From: Candidatus Methanoxibalbensis ujae
Lineage (GTDB): Archaea; Halobacteriota; Syntropharchaeia; Alkanophagales; Methanospirareceae
Assembly: GCA_026134085.1 (NCBI GenBank)
Contig: JAOQIN010000003.1
Location: 1-64,000, forward strand
Length of the DNA stretch: 64,000 nucleotides
Reading direction: 5' to 3'
Position numbers and translations under genes: made by a program. This document shows positions 29,089 to 38,071 of this stretch, in pieces. Under the pieces are notes generated by a model. The model had not been told where the DNA came from. It was given only the letters and a program-made list of their open reading frames with translations, and ran no database searches. Each line of letters starts with the position of its first letter. Positions within the stretch are counted from its first letter, which is position 1.

Positions 29089-29797
29089 TTAATATAATTG
29101 GTATTGAAAAAACAATAATAACCCTCTGAAGGGTAAAAATAATGGCATTTCTCTTATTGTCCTTATTATTTGAGTCATGAAATTCAATTGTTCCGTAGTT
29201 CCGGAGTAGAATAACCTGACAGCTTCAAACTGCCAAGCAATGTAATATCCAAAAAGCAGATATATTATTATGTAAAGTAACGAAAAAAATGGAGCTTTTT
29301 CACCCAACTCTTCATTTCAATCCTTTCCAAAATCTCTTTTATGCTTATCTTCTTTGTAGCCTTTATCCAAAAATAATAACTGTAAGTGGAACGACTGTTA
29401 TAGTTGTTATTACACCCCTTATCATGATATTTAAAATCTCTATATTCGTCATAAAAGTAAAGGCATCTCTGAAGTAGAATGTCTCTATTTGTGCCATAAA
29501 ATATTCTATTCCCCAGAAACCCAAACCTGAAGCCAGAATTAATTTGATTCCACTCCATTCCGACAATTTAACATTTACACTTAAGGCAATTGCTCCAAGC
29601 AAAGAGACTAGTAACATCAGTCCAAACATTTTATTTTGCATATCTTCCGTTATCCTTGATACAATCTCTGGAGAAACAGGTATTATCAAAGTTGGAATTA
29701 CAATACTTGCGGCAAAAATTAAAGTGAGTATTATTATTTTTAATATTAACATATTAACTAAATTTTTCATTTCACCTATGCCACTAATAACCTCCAA
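29089..29797 (-). pseudogene. Frameshifted multi-pass membrane protein
   Basis: The first 144 codons (from 29797) encode three or four helices (MLILKIIILTLIFAASIVIP and so on). The frame ends, but continuation in two further frames (IKATKKISIKEILERIEMKS, then FFSLLYIIIYLLFGYYIAWQ) gives a coherent membrane protein of about 230 residues, so two frameshifts are likely. Its start overlaps the CPBP protease gene upstream by 14 bases, suggesting the two were co-translated. No family is recognised. Confidence 0.5.
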
Positions 29798-30596
29798 AGA
29801 ATCTTATAAAATCAATAAACCAATGAAATGTAATAGCGGTCTCCAAATCTCTTTTATATTGTAAAAATGCCATTGGTAATCCAAATAAAAAACCGGTGGA
29901 TATCAGCATAAATAGAGCACCTGGTATATTATGTATCCATAATTCTGGAAAGTGAATTAAACTGTGAGGCACTACACCAAAGAAAAAACTAATTATAACT
30001 GAGTATTTCCTCTCAATCTTCCCTTCTAATAAATAAAATATAAAATTCATAATAAAGAATCTAAATATAATTTCTTCAGAGATTCCTGGTGCTAAAGCTA
30101 AGAAACCCGCACTAAATATATTCATATATTCAGCCTCACCTAAAGTTAGTCTAAAATAAATGTAATTTATTAACGCAAAAGGTAATGCCACCATAACCCC
30201 TATTAAAAATGACTTAAATATTGATTTATACTTCTGTAATATGAGTAATGACTTATTTCTATTTTCACCTGATAATAAACTGCCTCCAAGAAATGCAATA
30301 AATGTCACGATAAAGTTAATCGCTGCTGTGAATGTATCTATCCATTGAATAAAACTTAGATAGCTTATAGCAGCAAGTAATATTCCAAATGTGATATGCC
30401 TTAAATTTAAATCTCTGAGTTTCTTATAAATTGCAAATAGAGCAAGTAAAAGTATATAAAGTTCTGTCCATGTCCAAGCCCTATACGTGAACTTAAAATC
30501 CTGCTCACTCATTGTATAAACAATAGAAAATATGTATAGCAAGATGAATACAGCCAACAAAAGTATGATATCTAGAAAATGCTTCCTAAAAGTCAT
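29784..30596 (-). CDS. CPBP-family intramembrane metalloprotease
   Basis: The intact 270-residue protein has about eight membrane segments and the complete CPBP active site: APGISEEIIFRFF (EExxxR), GVVPHSLIHFPE (helix His), and TAITFHWFIDF (HxxxD-like). Relatives include Rce1, which trims prenylated CAAX proteins, and bacteriocin-immunity proteases; the substrate here is unknown. A GAGGTGA ribosome-binding site precedes the ATG, which overlaps the stop of a SAM methyltransferase gene. That pairing recurs as a gene fusion at 31462-32928. Confidence 0.88.
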   Translation of the reverse strand: MTFRKHFLDIILLLAVFILLYIFSIVYTMSEQDFKFTYRAWTWTELYILLLALFAIYKKLRDLNLRHITFGILLAAISYLSFIQWIDTFTAAINFIVTFIAFLGGSLLSGENRNKSLLILQKYKSIFKSFLIGVMVALPFALINYIYFRLTLGEAEYMNIFSAGFLALAPGISEEIIFRFFIMNFIFYLLEGKIERKYSVIISFFFGVVPHSLIHFPELWIHNIPGALFMLISTGFLFGLPMAFLQYKRDLETAITFHWFIDFIRFFGGY

Positions 30597-31252
30597 TAAA
30601 TCACCTCTTTCTTATTACACCAAAATAATCGCAATAAAGAAAGTAACACATTGCAAGTATTGTAGTTGTGATTATTTTTGATCTCATTTTCCGATGTATA
30701 AATTGTAAAATGTTGTTCTGGTAAAAAATTGGATTCCCTTTCCAGCAAATAACCTGCCTCTTCCATCTCTTGAACGATAGTTTCCTTATGAACGTAGTGT
30801 TCAAATAATCCACGGAAAGTGAAAGTTTTACCTTTTTCATACTCAATGATAGCAATTCTCTCATCAGGTTTTAAAAATCGTTTTAGACCCTTAAAATACT
30901 CTACCCGATTTGGTATGTGATGGGTGACATTGCGCATGAATATCGAATCCAAGCTTTTTTCAGATAAATTTAATTTATCTCTAGATACAAGCGTTGATAT
31001 AACATTATTCAATCCTTCTTCTTTGGCACTATTCTTGACATACTCTAAAAATTCTGGTTTTGTATCAACTGCATAAACTCTTCTCTCTTCTCTAACTATA
31101 TCGGCAAATCGCAGAGAAAAATAACCCCCTCCTGAACCAATATCTGCAATACTTTGACCGGGCTTTAATGCAATAGCTTCTATAATCTGGTCCGGTTTGT
31201 TTTTGGAGTCAGAAGCCTTTTTATTGAAAATCTTTGCTTGAAAGTCTGCCAT
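30596..31252 (-). CDS. Class I SAM-dependent methyltransferase
   Basis: The Rossmann-type methyltransferase core is clear: IADIGSGGGYFSLRF (SAM-binding motif I), VYAVDTKPEF (motif II acidic residue), SIFMRNVTHHI and RFLKPDERIAIIEYEKG. It resembles UbiE/arsenite-methyltransferase-like proteins; the substrate is unknown. The last 30 residues after TIYTSEN look unrelated to the family and may result from a frameshift that extended the reading frame. It is translationally coupled to the CPBP protease downstream. A PP-less cassette end (site at 31323) lies just upstream. Confidence 0.85.
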   Translation of the reverse strand: MADFQAKIFNKKASDSKNKPDQIIEAIALKPGQSIADIGSGGGYFSLRFADIVREERRVYAVDTKPEFLEYVKNSAKEEGLNNVISTLVSRDKLNLSEKSLDSIFMRNVTHHIPNRVEYFKGLKRFLKPDERIAIIEYEKGKTFTFRGLFEHYVHKETIVQEMEEAGYLLERESNFLPEQHFTIYTSENEIKNNHNYNTCNVLLSLLRLFWCNKKEVI

Positions 31253-31322
31253 TTTTTACCTCCTTAAGTTATATCTCCCTCTATCTATATCTTTTCATTT
31301 CAGGCGTCCCGAAGCCGATTGC

Positions 31323-31405
31323 GTATAACGTTTTGCAGATAAAAGAAGTCCCGACTTGTCGGGATTTGGAGAAATCTTTGATTTCCCTTTTATCCGCTGT
31401 TATAT
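31323..31405 (-). repeat. attC-like site G
   Basis: GTATAAC (31323-31329) and GTTATAT (31399-31405) enclose an 83-base palindrome. The inner stem GCAGATAAAAG pairs with CTTTTATCCGC apart from one mismatch, with further hairpins TCCCGAC/GTCGGGA and GAAATC/GATTTC inside. The subterminal hairpin GGTTGC-TTC-GCAACC follows on the plus strand, almost identical to that beside site A. Confidence 0.8.
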
Positions 31406-31461
31406 GACCCGAGGGGCAAGGTTGCTTCGCAACCAAAGAGTGCAAAGCCCGCCAAGATTCT

Positions 31462-32928
31462 TTACTCATATTTATCCCTCAATTTACTCTTACTCATTTG
31501 ATCAGGCTTTCTGAAGTTCGCAGTGTAATTCTTTTTCCTGCCGCAGCTCTCAATGAATTCAAAGCCCTGCTTTTCAGCCAACAAACGGACAACCGGCAAA
31601 GGTAAAAAGTCAGGGTCTCCCGGCTGTTCTGTGATGGATAATAAACCGGAGGGTTTTAAGACTCTGTATATAGCACCCAAACACCTTTCCTTATCTGAAA
31701 CTTCACCTAAAACTGCAACGAGAAAGACAACATCAAATTCATTCTCATCAAACGGAAGATCAACAGCATCTCCCTGAGTAAATCCAACATTATGCAGACC
31801 CGCCGACTGAATCTTACGACGTGCTTTTTCAAGCATCTCTTTTTGCAAGTCAAACAATTCCAGATGTCCCTGCGGTATGCGCCGTGCAACTTCAACACTG
31901 AAGTAGCCGGGACCAGGACCTATCTCAAGCACATTGAAATCCTCTTTGAGATGAAGCCTATCAGCCAGCTTCTGGGGAGAAAGAATAAGTCTCCGCAAAG
32001 GAAAATCCAACCAGAAGGATATTTGAGAGGGATAAGTCCCCTTGCCGAAAAAACGCCTTAGGATCCCCTTCTCCGCTGATCTCATTTGGCAGCCTCTTAT
32101 ACGGGTCAAAGTTTTCGGTCCAAAAATGAGCGTTATTACCACTGATAAAATAATAATCAAAATCAGACTGTATAGCCTGCCCTGCTCTGTCAATGGAATG
32201 AGATTTCCACTGAAATTGCACATGAAGTGAAAAAGTATAGCGGAGAGAGTGCTGCGGTTGGTGTTGTTGTAAATCCAGGTGAATAGAATTGAAAGAAAGA
32301 TTGGGCTGAAAATAAACGTCCAGAAATCCAATGTGCCAAATTTTAACACATCGTGCTGCCACTGTCCTTTCATGAAGAAAAGGGGAAGATGCCACAATGC
32401 CCATACCACGCCCAAGAGAAGGCTTGAGAAAAGGGCATTATACCTTGCCTGCAAGCCATCCAGAGCATAACCACGCCAGCCCAGCTCTTCTGGTAATGGT
32501 CCATAGAGCAGGATAAAAACGGCAAAAGGAAGAATTCTCCATGGTTCAAACAGCAGATTTCTGGCTGTTTCAAACTCAGGCCACGGTGAGCCTGCAAGAA
32601 CGCTTAACAGAAGGGCAAGAGTGTTCAGCACAGGAAATGTGAGCCAGATGACCAGATGCCATCTTTTACCAATCCGCCTGATGTCAAATACACGCTGCCA
32701 GTAATCTCTCCATTCTTCTTTATCGTGGGTGCGAGAGATTAAGATGATTTCCGCAATTGCAGGGCCGAACAACCCAAGGGCACCGAGAACTATTGCTGGG
32801 AATGTAAAGACATTCCAGCCCAGCAATATAACCCATATCCAGAAGAACCATGAAATGCCAAGGGCCAGAGTAAAAAACCGCCATGGATTTGCAGCTTTTG
32901 AGTTTTTTGTGCTCATTATTTTATCCAT
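31462..32928 (-). CDS. Fusion of a CPBP intramembrane protease and a SAM methyltransferase
   Basis: Residues 1-270 form a multi-pass CPBP protease with YGPLPEELGWRGYALDGL (EExxxR), VVWALWHLPLFF and the third helix ILFHFMCNF. After a short linker, residues 285-480 form a complete class I methyltransferase: YPSQISFWLDFPLRRLIL, VLEIGPGPGYFSVE (motif I), LELFDLQKEML, GDAVDLPFDENEFDVV and LKPSGLLSITEQPGDPD. The single open frame of 488 residues shows no sign of a frameshift at the join. The neighbouring cassette carries the same two functions as separate overlapping genes, which supports a functional link. Confidence 0.85.
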   Translation of the reverse strand: MDKIMSTKNSKAANPWRFFTLALGISWFFWIWVILLGWNVFTFPAIVLGALGLFGPAIAEIILISRTHDKEEWRDYWQRVFDIRRIGKRWHLVIWLTFPVLNTLALLLSVLAGSPWPEFETARNLLFEPWRILPFAVFILLYGPLPEELGWRGYALDGLQARYNALFSSLLLGVVWALWHLPLFFMKGQWQHDVLKFGTLDFWTFIFSPIFLSILFTWIYNNTNRSTLSAILFHFMCNFSGNLIPLTEQGRLYSLILIIILSVVITLIFGPKTLTRIRGCQMRSAEKGILRRFFGKGTYPSQISFWLDFPLRRLILSPQKLADRLHLKEDFNVLEIGPGPGYFSVEVARRIPQGHLELFDLQKEMLEKARRKIQSAGLHNVGFTQGDAVDLPFDENEFDVVFLVAVLGEVSDKERCLGAIYRVLKPSGLLSITEQPGDPDFLPLPVVRLLAEKQGFEFIESCGRKKNYTANFRKPDQMSKSKLRDKYE

Positions 32929-32953
32929 GCTTTTTACTCCTCTCCTGTTGATC

Positions 32954-33643
32954 TCATAAACTATACCTTAAAACGATTGTAACAAAAATCAAAACAGGGG
33001 ACGAAGTTGCTGGAATTCCACGGTACCACGGTTTGTTCTTAAAAGATAGCATACCAATAATGTTCGGAATCTGCCCAACAATGATAGCACTGATAGCCAT
33101 CCAAATAGCATGTATTCCCCAAATTTTTAGAGTAGCCCCCACAATAAGGGCAAAAACAAACATATCTCCAATGCCAGTTATTTGATATAATCCTGAGAAA
33201 CCTGGAATGGGCATGCAAATCGATAGCCTTTTTGCAATTGTTTTATTCTCAATTAGTTTTCGGTTAGGAGTCCCCTTCCCAAACCGTGTAAAACTGATGA
33301 AATCTATTATAGCGATGGGTATCAGAAAACTTATTAACTTCTCCTGGCTTGAAAGCCAATAAGCAGCCAATATTCCTAATAAAATTCCACCAAGCATATA
33401 TGATACATTGTGTAGATATAAAACATTATCTCGAAAAGGTTGCCGCCATGTCCAAATGGCCAAGACTATCACTATTGCGAGAGCAATTATAATTGATAGG
33501 ATAGATAAATGCGAAATCAAAAATGCAAGCAGGATGTTGGTTAAGCTCAACATGATTATATAAAAAATTATCCGGAAATAAGCAAATTTATTTCTATTTT
33601 TCTCTTTTGTAGTGAGATTTTTATTCTTCATTTTCTTCACCAT
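32954..33643 (-). CDS. Presenilin/signal-peptide-peptidase-like membrane aspartyl protease (tentative)
   Basis: The 229-residue protein is almost all membrane helices. Two intramembrane aspartates lie 44 residues apart, in IAIIDFISFTRFG and TGIGDMFVFALIVG; the second fits the GxGD motif of presenilin-type and prepilin-type proteases, and the spacing suits the presenilin/SPP family. A late IPATSSPVLIF segment may stand for the PAL motif. I call it presenilin-like with caution; it could be another GxGD protein. It lies 25 bases upstream of the CPBP-methyltransferase fusion and probably shares its cassette. Confidence 0.5.
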   Translation of the reverse strand: MVKKMKNKNLTTKEKNRNKFAYFRIIFYIIMLSLTNILLAFLISHLSILSIIIALAIVIVLAIWTWRQPFRDNVLYLHNVSYMLGGILLGILAAYWLSSQEKLISFLIPIAIIDFISFTRFGKGTPNRKLIENKTIAKRLSICMPIPGFSGLYQITGIGDMFVFALIVGATLKIWGIHAIWMAISAIIVGQIPNIIGMLSFKNKPWYRGIPATSSPVLIFVTIVLRYSL

Positions 33644-33700
33644 TTGTTAATTTCATGATGTTATATATTTTTTCTGTTTAAAAATGGGGTTCGGAATTTA

Positions 33701-33770
33701 ATATAACAATTTGCAGGTATGCGAAGTGCCGCAGGCATTTGAGTGGGCAAAGCGAACCCGCCTGTTATAC
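33701..33770 (-). repeat. attC-like site H
   Basis: ATATAAC (33701-33707) and GTTATAC (33764-33770) bound a 70-base segment. The inner stem is imperfect (GCAGGTATGCG against CGAACCCGCCTG). The usual subterminal CGAA-rich hairpin region and the CCGCC end follow on the plus strand. Confidence 0.65.
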
Positions 33771-33842
33771 GATCCGAACGAAGTGAGGACGAGGAGCGAA
33801 GCGACGAAGCGTTCCGCCCAAAGCTCCATGAAATCTTATGTT

Positions 33843-34625
33843 CTACCATATTAAAATCTCCCCATATGTTATTTTTGTCCCCTTTTCAGCAGTTTTTGTT
33901 TTTTTAAGTATTATTTTGCGTATATGTCTTAAATATTCTTCTCTGAATATCACAAATCCATTATCAAATTTAATGAAATTTTTATTGAACACATCTAACG
34001 CATTTTTGCATTTTACCTTGGTAGTTTCTCTTACGCGAGGATTCAAAATTTTACTTTTTAATTCATTTACATCAATAACTAGGTATGGAACTTCCACAAC
34101 AATATCGGCATGAGTTTGTTGCCTTTTCGTAAATCTACGATTCGAGGCTTCTCGCCTATAAGACACTTTTTTAACCTGAATAGCGATTTTTATTTTGTTT
34201 AATTCCACAATCGCGTCTATTCCCATCATGTCCAATTCTGCGGACGAGATTAATTTTTCTTTAAAAAGAGCATTCCATAGGTATTGAAAATGAAACTGGG
34301 TAAGAATTGACATCCATATACGATACAACCTTGCTTTAAATCCCTCTTCAACAAATTGCAAAGAGCATCCATAAAAATACTTTTTTATAAAGTCATAGAT
34401 ATAAGGGTTGAGTTTTTCTCTCCAATAGATCTTAAAAATTTCATCATAATCCTTAAAATCAGTAGAATCCCAATAATATTTATAGTATATTTCAAGAGGT
34501 AACAATTCTCGTGGCAAATCCCGCTCAACAGTTTTTATTTGTCTCAGATGTGCATATTTTTGTACCTCTATGTTTTTGAGAAAATCTACGAGTTTCTTTA
34601 AGTCTACTTTCCAGTTTCTTACCAT
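33843..34625 (-). CDS. TaqI-type type II restriction endonuclease
   Basis: The 260-residue protein is the nuclease partner of the adjacent TaqI-like methyltransferase. The PD-(D/E)xK-like active site can be seen as MMGIDAIVELNKIKIAIQVKK (Asp...Gln-x-Lys), and the C-terminal HADIVVEVPYLVID segment resembles TaqI-family enzymes. Recognition of a TCGA-like site is inferred from the partner only. The start overlaps the methyltransferase stop by seven bases. The codon use is A/T-rich compared with the chromosomal flanks, suggesting foreign origin. Confidence 0.8.
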   Translation of the reverse strand: MVRNWKVDLKKLVDFLKNIEVQKYAHLRQIKTVERDLPRELLPLEIYYKYYWDSTDFKDYDEIFKIYWREKLNPYIYDFIKKYFYGCSLQFVEEGFKARLYRIWMSILTQFHFQYLWNALFKEKLISSAELDMMGIDAIVELNKIKIAIQVKKVSYRREASNRRFTKRQQTHADIVVEVPYLVIDVNELKSKILNPRVRETTKVKCKNALDVFNKNFIKFDNGFVIFREEYLRHIRKIILKKTKTAEKGTKITYGEILIW

Positions 34626-35977
34626 AATAACACCTCTTTTAATTTTTTAAGTTCTTTTTTTGCAGGCAAAGGAAGCAATTTTAATTGTGTTATATTGAAA
34701 TGATAAGTTATATCCCTAAACACATCCTTTACATATTTTTTTATTATTTTTGAATTCAAAAATTCAACTACTTCTTCATCAGTGAGATCAAATTGCATAT
34801 TTGTCAAAGTATGCTTTCTCAATAAATGATAAACATCACCCATCCACGGATACGCCCTGTAATCATATGCAGCACCTACTTGTCCATCTCCCCTGAAACC
34901 CAAGCCAACGACTATGTGCGGTTTGTCAAAAAACTTTCTTAACTTTGTTTTTTTATTTCTATCTATCCAATATCCAGTCACAGCTTTATAAATCACTTCA
35001 CCTATTTTCAAGTTCCTCCCATTGAGAACTGGAAGTAAGTTGTCCTTATTTATTTCCTTTGCCCTGATGATCTCTGAATTATGTTTTATCTCCGGTGTTC
35101 TTGGCGATATCTTTATTGTGTATATATCGCCAACTCTATAACTGCAAATTTCATCAACCTTCCTGCTAAATTCTGTGGAGAATGACACAACTTCTCCTTT
35201 CCAACTGTCATTTCTTGTAATCAGTTTTGGGCTGCCATTGTTATAATCAAACAACCTCAGCTTACCCCTTTCTGATCTTGTTTTTACAAATTTTAAAACG
35301 ACAGTAGTCACGTCTGCCTCTGGTTTAAAAACCTCACCACCCATATATACAAGTTCAATTTCACCTCTTGAAGCGAGAAAACTACGAAGTTTTTTGAACT
35401 CATCGAGAATCATGAATGTTGCAGGAACAATAAATATAAGTTGGCCATTTTCTTTTAATAATTTTACAGACTTTTCTATGAATGCTCCATAGACATTGTA
35501 TTTTCCATACCAGGTTTCATATATTTCTTTATATTTTCTTTTTGTCTCATTATCTACACGAATGGTATAATGCTCTGATAAGCTTGGAATACCATAGGGT
35601 GGATTTCCTATGATTATGTCAAATTTTTCGTCTGTCTCCCATAGTAAATAATCACTGTGAATGATTTTTATATCCTGTGCGAGGTTGCTCTCATTTATAT
35701 AATCAATCACCTCTTTATTAATTTCTACACCTATTTTTGGGGAGGAATTTTCAAAAATATGCCTCTTAATTCTTTTGATCCCAGACAAAAACTGACAGAT
35801 TCCGCATGCTGGTTCAAGGATCTTAGCAGTTTGAGGCAACTCATTTTCATTTATTAGATTTACCATAAAATCAACTATCCACTGAGGCGTGAAAAAAATA
35901 CCCCAATCTCTCTTTATATGTTTGATTTTGTTGTTTACTACATTTGCATGAGCCTCAACCTTTGTACTATCCATCAT
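34619..35977 (-). CDS. TaqI-type adenine-N6 DNA methyltransferase
   Basis: This is a gamma-class N6-adenine methyltransferase: ILEPACGICQFLSGI (SAM site, variant of the usual PxCGxGxF), VEINKEVIDYI, and the catalytic IIGNPPYGIP (NPPY). The C-terminal half is a TaqI-type specificity domain with YRAYPWMGDVYHLLRK and the LKLLPLPAKKEL end. Length 452. Together with the overlapping nuclease gene downstream it forms a complete restriction-modification pair in one cassette slot between sites H and I. Confidence 0.88.
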   Translation of the reverse strand: MMDSTKVEAHANVVNNKIKHIKRDWGIFFTPQWIVDFMVNLINENELPQTAKILEPACGICQFLSGIKRIKRHIFENSSPKIGVEINKEVIDYINESNLAQDIKIIHSDYLLWETDEKFDIIIGNPPYGIPSLSEHYTIRVDNETKRKYKEIYETWYGKYNVYGAFIEKSVKLLKENGQLIFIVPATFMILDEFKKLRSFLASRGEIELVYMGGEVFKPEADVTTVVLKFVKTRSERGKLRLFDYNNGSPKLITRNDSWKGEVVSFSTEFSRKVDEICSYRVGDIYTIKISPRTPEIKHNSEIIRAKEINKDNLLPVLNGRNLKIGEVIYKAVTGYWIDRNKKTKLRKFFDKPHIVVGLGFRGDGQVGAAYDYRAYPWMGDVYHLLRKHTLTNMQFDLTDEEVVEFLNSKIIKKYVKDVFRDITYHFNITQLKLLPLPAKKELKKLKEVLLW

Positions 35978-36047
35978 GATCTTCCTTTATGTAGTATGCT
36001 TTTAAAATACTTTTAAATTTTTTATCAGAGTTTCAGGGCGAAATGTC

Positions 36048-36126
36048 ATATAACCCCGCATATACAACGTTGCGACGAAGTGTGAAGGCAAGGAGTAGCC
36101 TTGGCGTCTGTGCTGTGCCATCTGAT
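36048..36126 (-). repeat. attC-like site I (right half degraded)
   Basis: ATATAAC at 36048-36054 is followed by GCATATAC and GTTGCGACGAAGTGT, which closely match the site at 45513. The right half (GTCTGTGC, then GTGCCATCTGATGTGC) has lost the GTT core that the 45.5 kb copy retains. Confidence 0.55.
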
Positions 36127-36182
36127 GTGCTGTGCCGTTCTCTGTCATAGCTGAGCAAAAACTCGAGCGAGAAAAACCGCCC

Positions 36183-36458
36183 CTATCTCTGCTGATTGAT
36201 TGTCATGCAGTTGCTCCACTCGCTCGCTGAAATAAAATATTGAAATAAAATAGCTAACATAGCAGTCGCAACAGGAAATGTGAGACACCACAATGCGAGA
36301 GATACCATCGTAGCTGCCATTATTCCCAATCCACCTGAGATAACACCTGCAATACCTGCCGCAACATTTATAAATAAAAAGTCGTTGTAACTGGAAAAGG
36401 TGATGGAAAGTGAAGAAAAGGGATCTATATTTGGTGGTATTTGTCTGTAGTCTTGCAT
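36183..36458 (-). CDS. Possible small membrane protein (minus strand)
   Basis: The 91-residue frame has a plausible membrane region (INVAAGIAGVISGGLGIMAA and SLALWCLTFPVATAMLAILF). Its first 17 codons overlap the start of the plus-strand ORF at 36410, so the two starts conflict. Orientation agrees with the other cassettes, but no ribosome-binding site or family supports it. Confidence 0.35.
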   Translation of the reverse strand: MQDYRQIPPNIDPFSSLSITFSSYNDFLFINVAAGIAGVISGGLGIMAATMVSLALWCLTFPVATAMLAILFQYFISASEWSNCMTINQQR

Positions 36459-36784
36459 CTAACCTACTCGTTCAGCTCACTCCCTCAGTAAACTGGCCCC
36501 CAATTTTTTATGTATTCATCATAACACTTTTCACAACACTCCTCTCCCTTTATCTGCTCATTCTCAATGGCATATTCATGAAACTCTCCAAAGCCGGACT
36601 GTTCCTTTTTCTTCTGATATTCCCCCTCATAATGTTCTTTACGTTTTGGTTCGGTCTGTGGGGTTATTGTGATTTGCTGAATCTGAGCAAAACAGGTGAT
36701 TGCGTACTTGTAGCTCTGATAGTCCTTCCTGTCACAATTGCTGTCGCTGTGGTTGGTCCGATCCTTACGATTTTAAGGAAGTAA
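36410..36784 (+). CDS. Four-helix membrane protein on the opposite strand
   Basis: The 124-residue protein has four hydrophobic helices (starting KKRDLYLVVFVCSLASNLLV and ending with AVVGPILTILRK). It starts at a GTG with AAAAGGTGATGG upstream. It is one of very few plus-strand genes in the cassette region. Function and family are unknown. Confidence 0.6.
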   Translation: MKKRDLYLVVFVCSLASNLLVQLTPSVNWPPIFYVFIITLFTTLLSLYLLILNGIFMKLSKAGLFLFLLIFPLIMFFTFWFGLWGYCDLLNLSKTGDCVLVALIVLPVTIAVAVVGPILTILRK

Positions 36785-36886
36785 TGAGATGCTAAGAGCA
36801 TGATATTTTCGCCCATAAATTAAGAGGTATTTTGTAATTTTTTCTGTTGGCCTCTCAGATAAGAAATCTGATATCATAAATAACCC

Positions 36887-37612
36887 CTATGTATATCTAC
36901 TTGTTTCATTTGTTACCTCATCCATTTTATCCAGATCATTCTGTTGAAATTGTTTCATAAACTGTTCCATCGGGAAGGGCTTTCCATGCCCCGGAGTTTT
37001 TATTCTCAACTTTTTCAGTTTCTTGACACTTTCATTTGCTACTGTTAAGTCGTCCATAATAGAGCTGAGAACTGGTTTGTCTTTATTTTCAAGCAGATCT
37101 CCGCAAAAAAGATCGCCATCTGCTGTCAGTATTCCTATTGAACCTTTTGAGTTCCCGGGAATATGAAGAACTTTTGCATTGAATCCGTATTCAGTGAGAT
37201 CATATCCCTCATCAATACATAAATCCGGTTTGAATCGCTCCTTTTTGCCAAATCTGAACAGGATGCGAGCCATCATTCCAAGGAGAACATTGCCTTTTCT
37301 CCTGTTCCAGAACATGTCTCCACGTTCGCTCATTCCCGAATCACCATGATGCATCGCTATCCCTGCACCGAACTTTTCACGGAGATGAGCTGCATTGCCT
37401 GTGTGGTCAAAATCTCCATGGGTTAAAACGATAAGTTTGAGATTGCCGGGTTTACACCCCGCTTTTTCAAGTTCTTTTTCAAGTTCGGCGCGCTTATTTG
37501 AACATGCTGTGTCGATCAGGATATAGCCGGTGTCGGTTTCTATGAGGTAGCAATTTACGGTACCTAACTTATAAGGCAGTGGTAAAGTAATGGTCTTGAG
37601 CTTTGTAGACAT
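36887..37612 (-). CDS. Metallo-beta-lactamase-fold hydrolase
   Basis: The MBL metal-binding motifs are complete: LTHGDFDHTGN (HxxxDH variant HGDFDH), the later His in VLHIPGNSKGSIGI, FCGDLL and TPGHGKPF. The N-terminal TVNCYLIETDTGYILIDT is typical of glyoxalase-II-like thiolesterases. The substrate is unknown. Length 241. It lies between sites I and J. Confidence 0.88.
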   Translation of the reverse strand: MSTKLKTITLPLPYKLGTVNCYLIETDTGYILIDTACSNKRAELEKELEKAGCKPGNLKLIVLTHGDFDHTGNAAHLREKFGAGIAMHHGDSGMSERGDMFWNRRKGNVLLGMMARILFRFGKKERFKPDLCIDEGYDLTEYGFNAKVLHIPGNSKGSIGILTADGDLFCGDLLENKDKPVLSSIMDDLTVANESVKKLKKLRIKTPGHGKPFPMEQFMKQFQQNDLDKMDEVTNETSRYT

Positions 37613-37651
37613 TTTATCCTTCCTCCTTTTCTTGCCGACAGGGCGCTATCT

Positions 37652-38032
37652 TCACTCCAGCTCGTGTCCCCTTTCGACTCGGGACTCTGCGAAGCTGCAG
37701 AGTCGTCTATCGCACGGCTCGTAAGAAGCTGGACACAGCAAGGACACAGTCCAGCCCACGATTCCTCCAAATGCCAGTAGGCGTATCAGAGCTGGATAGG
37801 AGGATTCCCAGATCCACAGCCCCACCATGCCGGGGAGAAACAACACCCAGACGATTATCTGTGCGATCAAAGGCAAGCCTCGCATCCAGTTCCAGACCAA
37901 GTCCAGCCACTCCAAGTTCATGACCAGTGCGACAATGAACCCGCCCCACCACATCGCGAAAATCACGACGGCGTAGGTGCTGAGTACTCGTGTAACAACA
38001 TCGCTCCAGAACGATGGATCCTTCATAATCAC
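37652..38032 (-). CDS. Small membrane protein, possibly frameshifted at the C-terminus
   Basis: The first 100 residues hold three or four helices (VLSTYAVVIFAMWWGGFIVA, IAQIIVWVLFLPGMVGLWIW, LIRLLAFGGIVGWTV). Near 37760 a frameshift would give a more natural ending (LAVSSFLRAVR) than the listed cysteine- and arginine-rich tail. A GACTCTGC/GCAGAGTC hairpin lies in the tail region at about 37680-37705. Family unknown. Confidence 0.5.
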   Translation of the reverse strand: MIMKDPSFWSDVVTRVLSTYAVVIFAMWWGGFIVALVMNLEWLDLVWNWMRGLPLIAQIIVWVLFLPGMVGLWIWESSYPALIRLLAFGGIVGWTVSLLCPASYEPCDRRLCSFAESRVERGHELE

Positions 38033-38071
38033 TCATCCCTTCTTCATGGCTATGCCTCTTTATATGCTTTC

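Noticed and set aside
33661..33849. Minus-strand frame of 62 codons.
   Set aside because: It lies across attC-like site H and its Arg/Ser-rich sequence comes from the palindrome.
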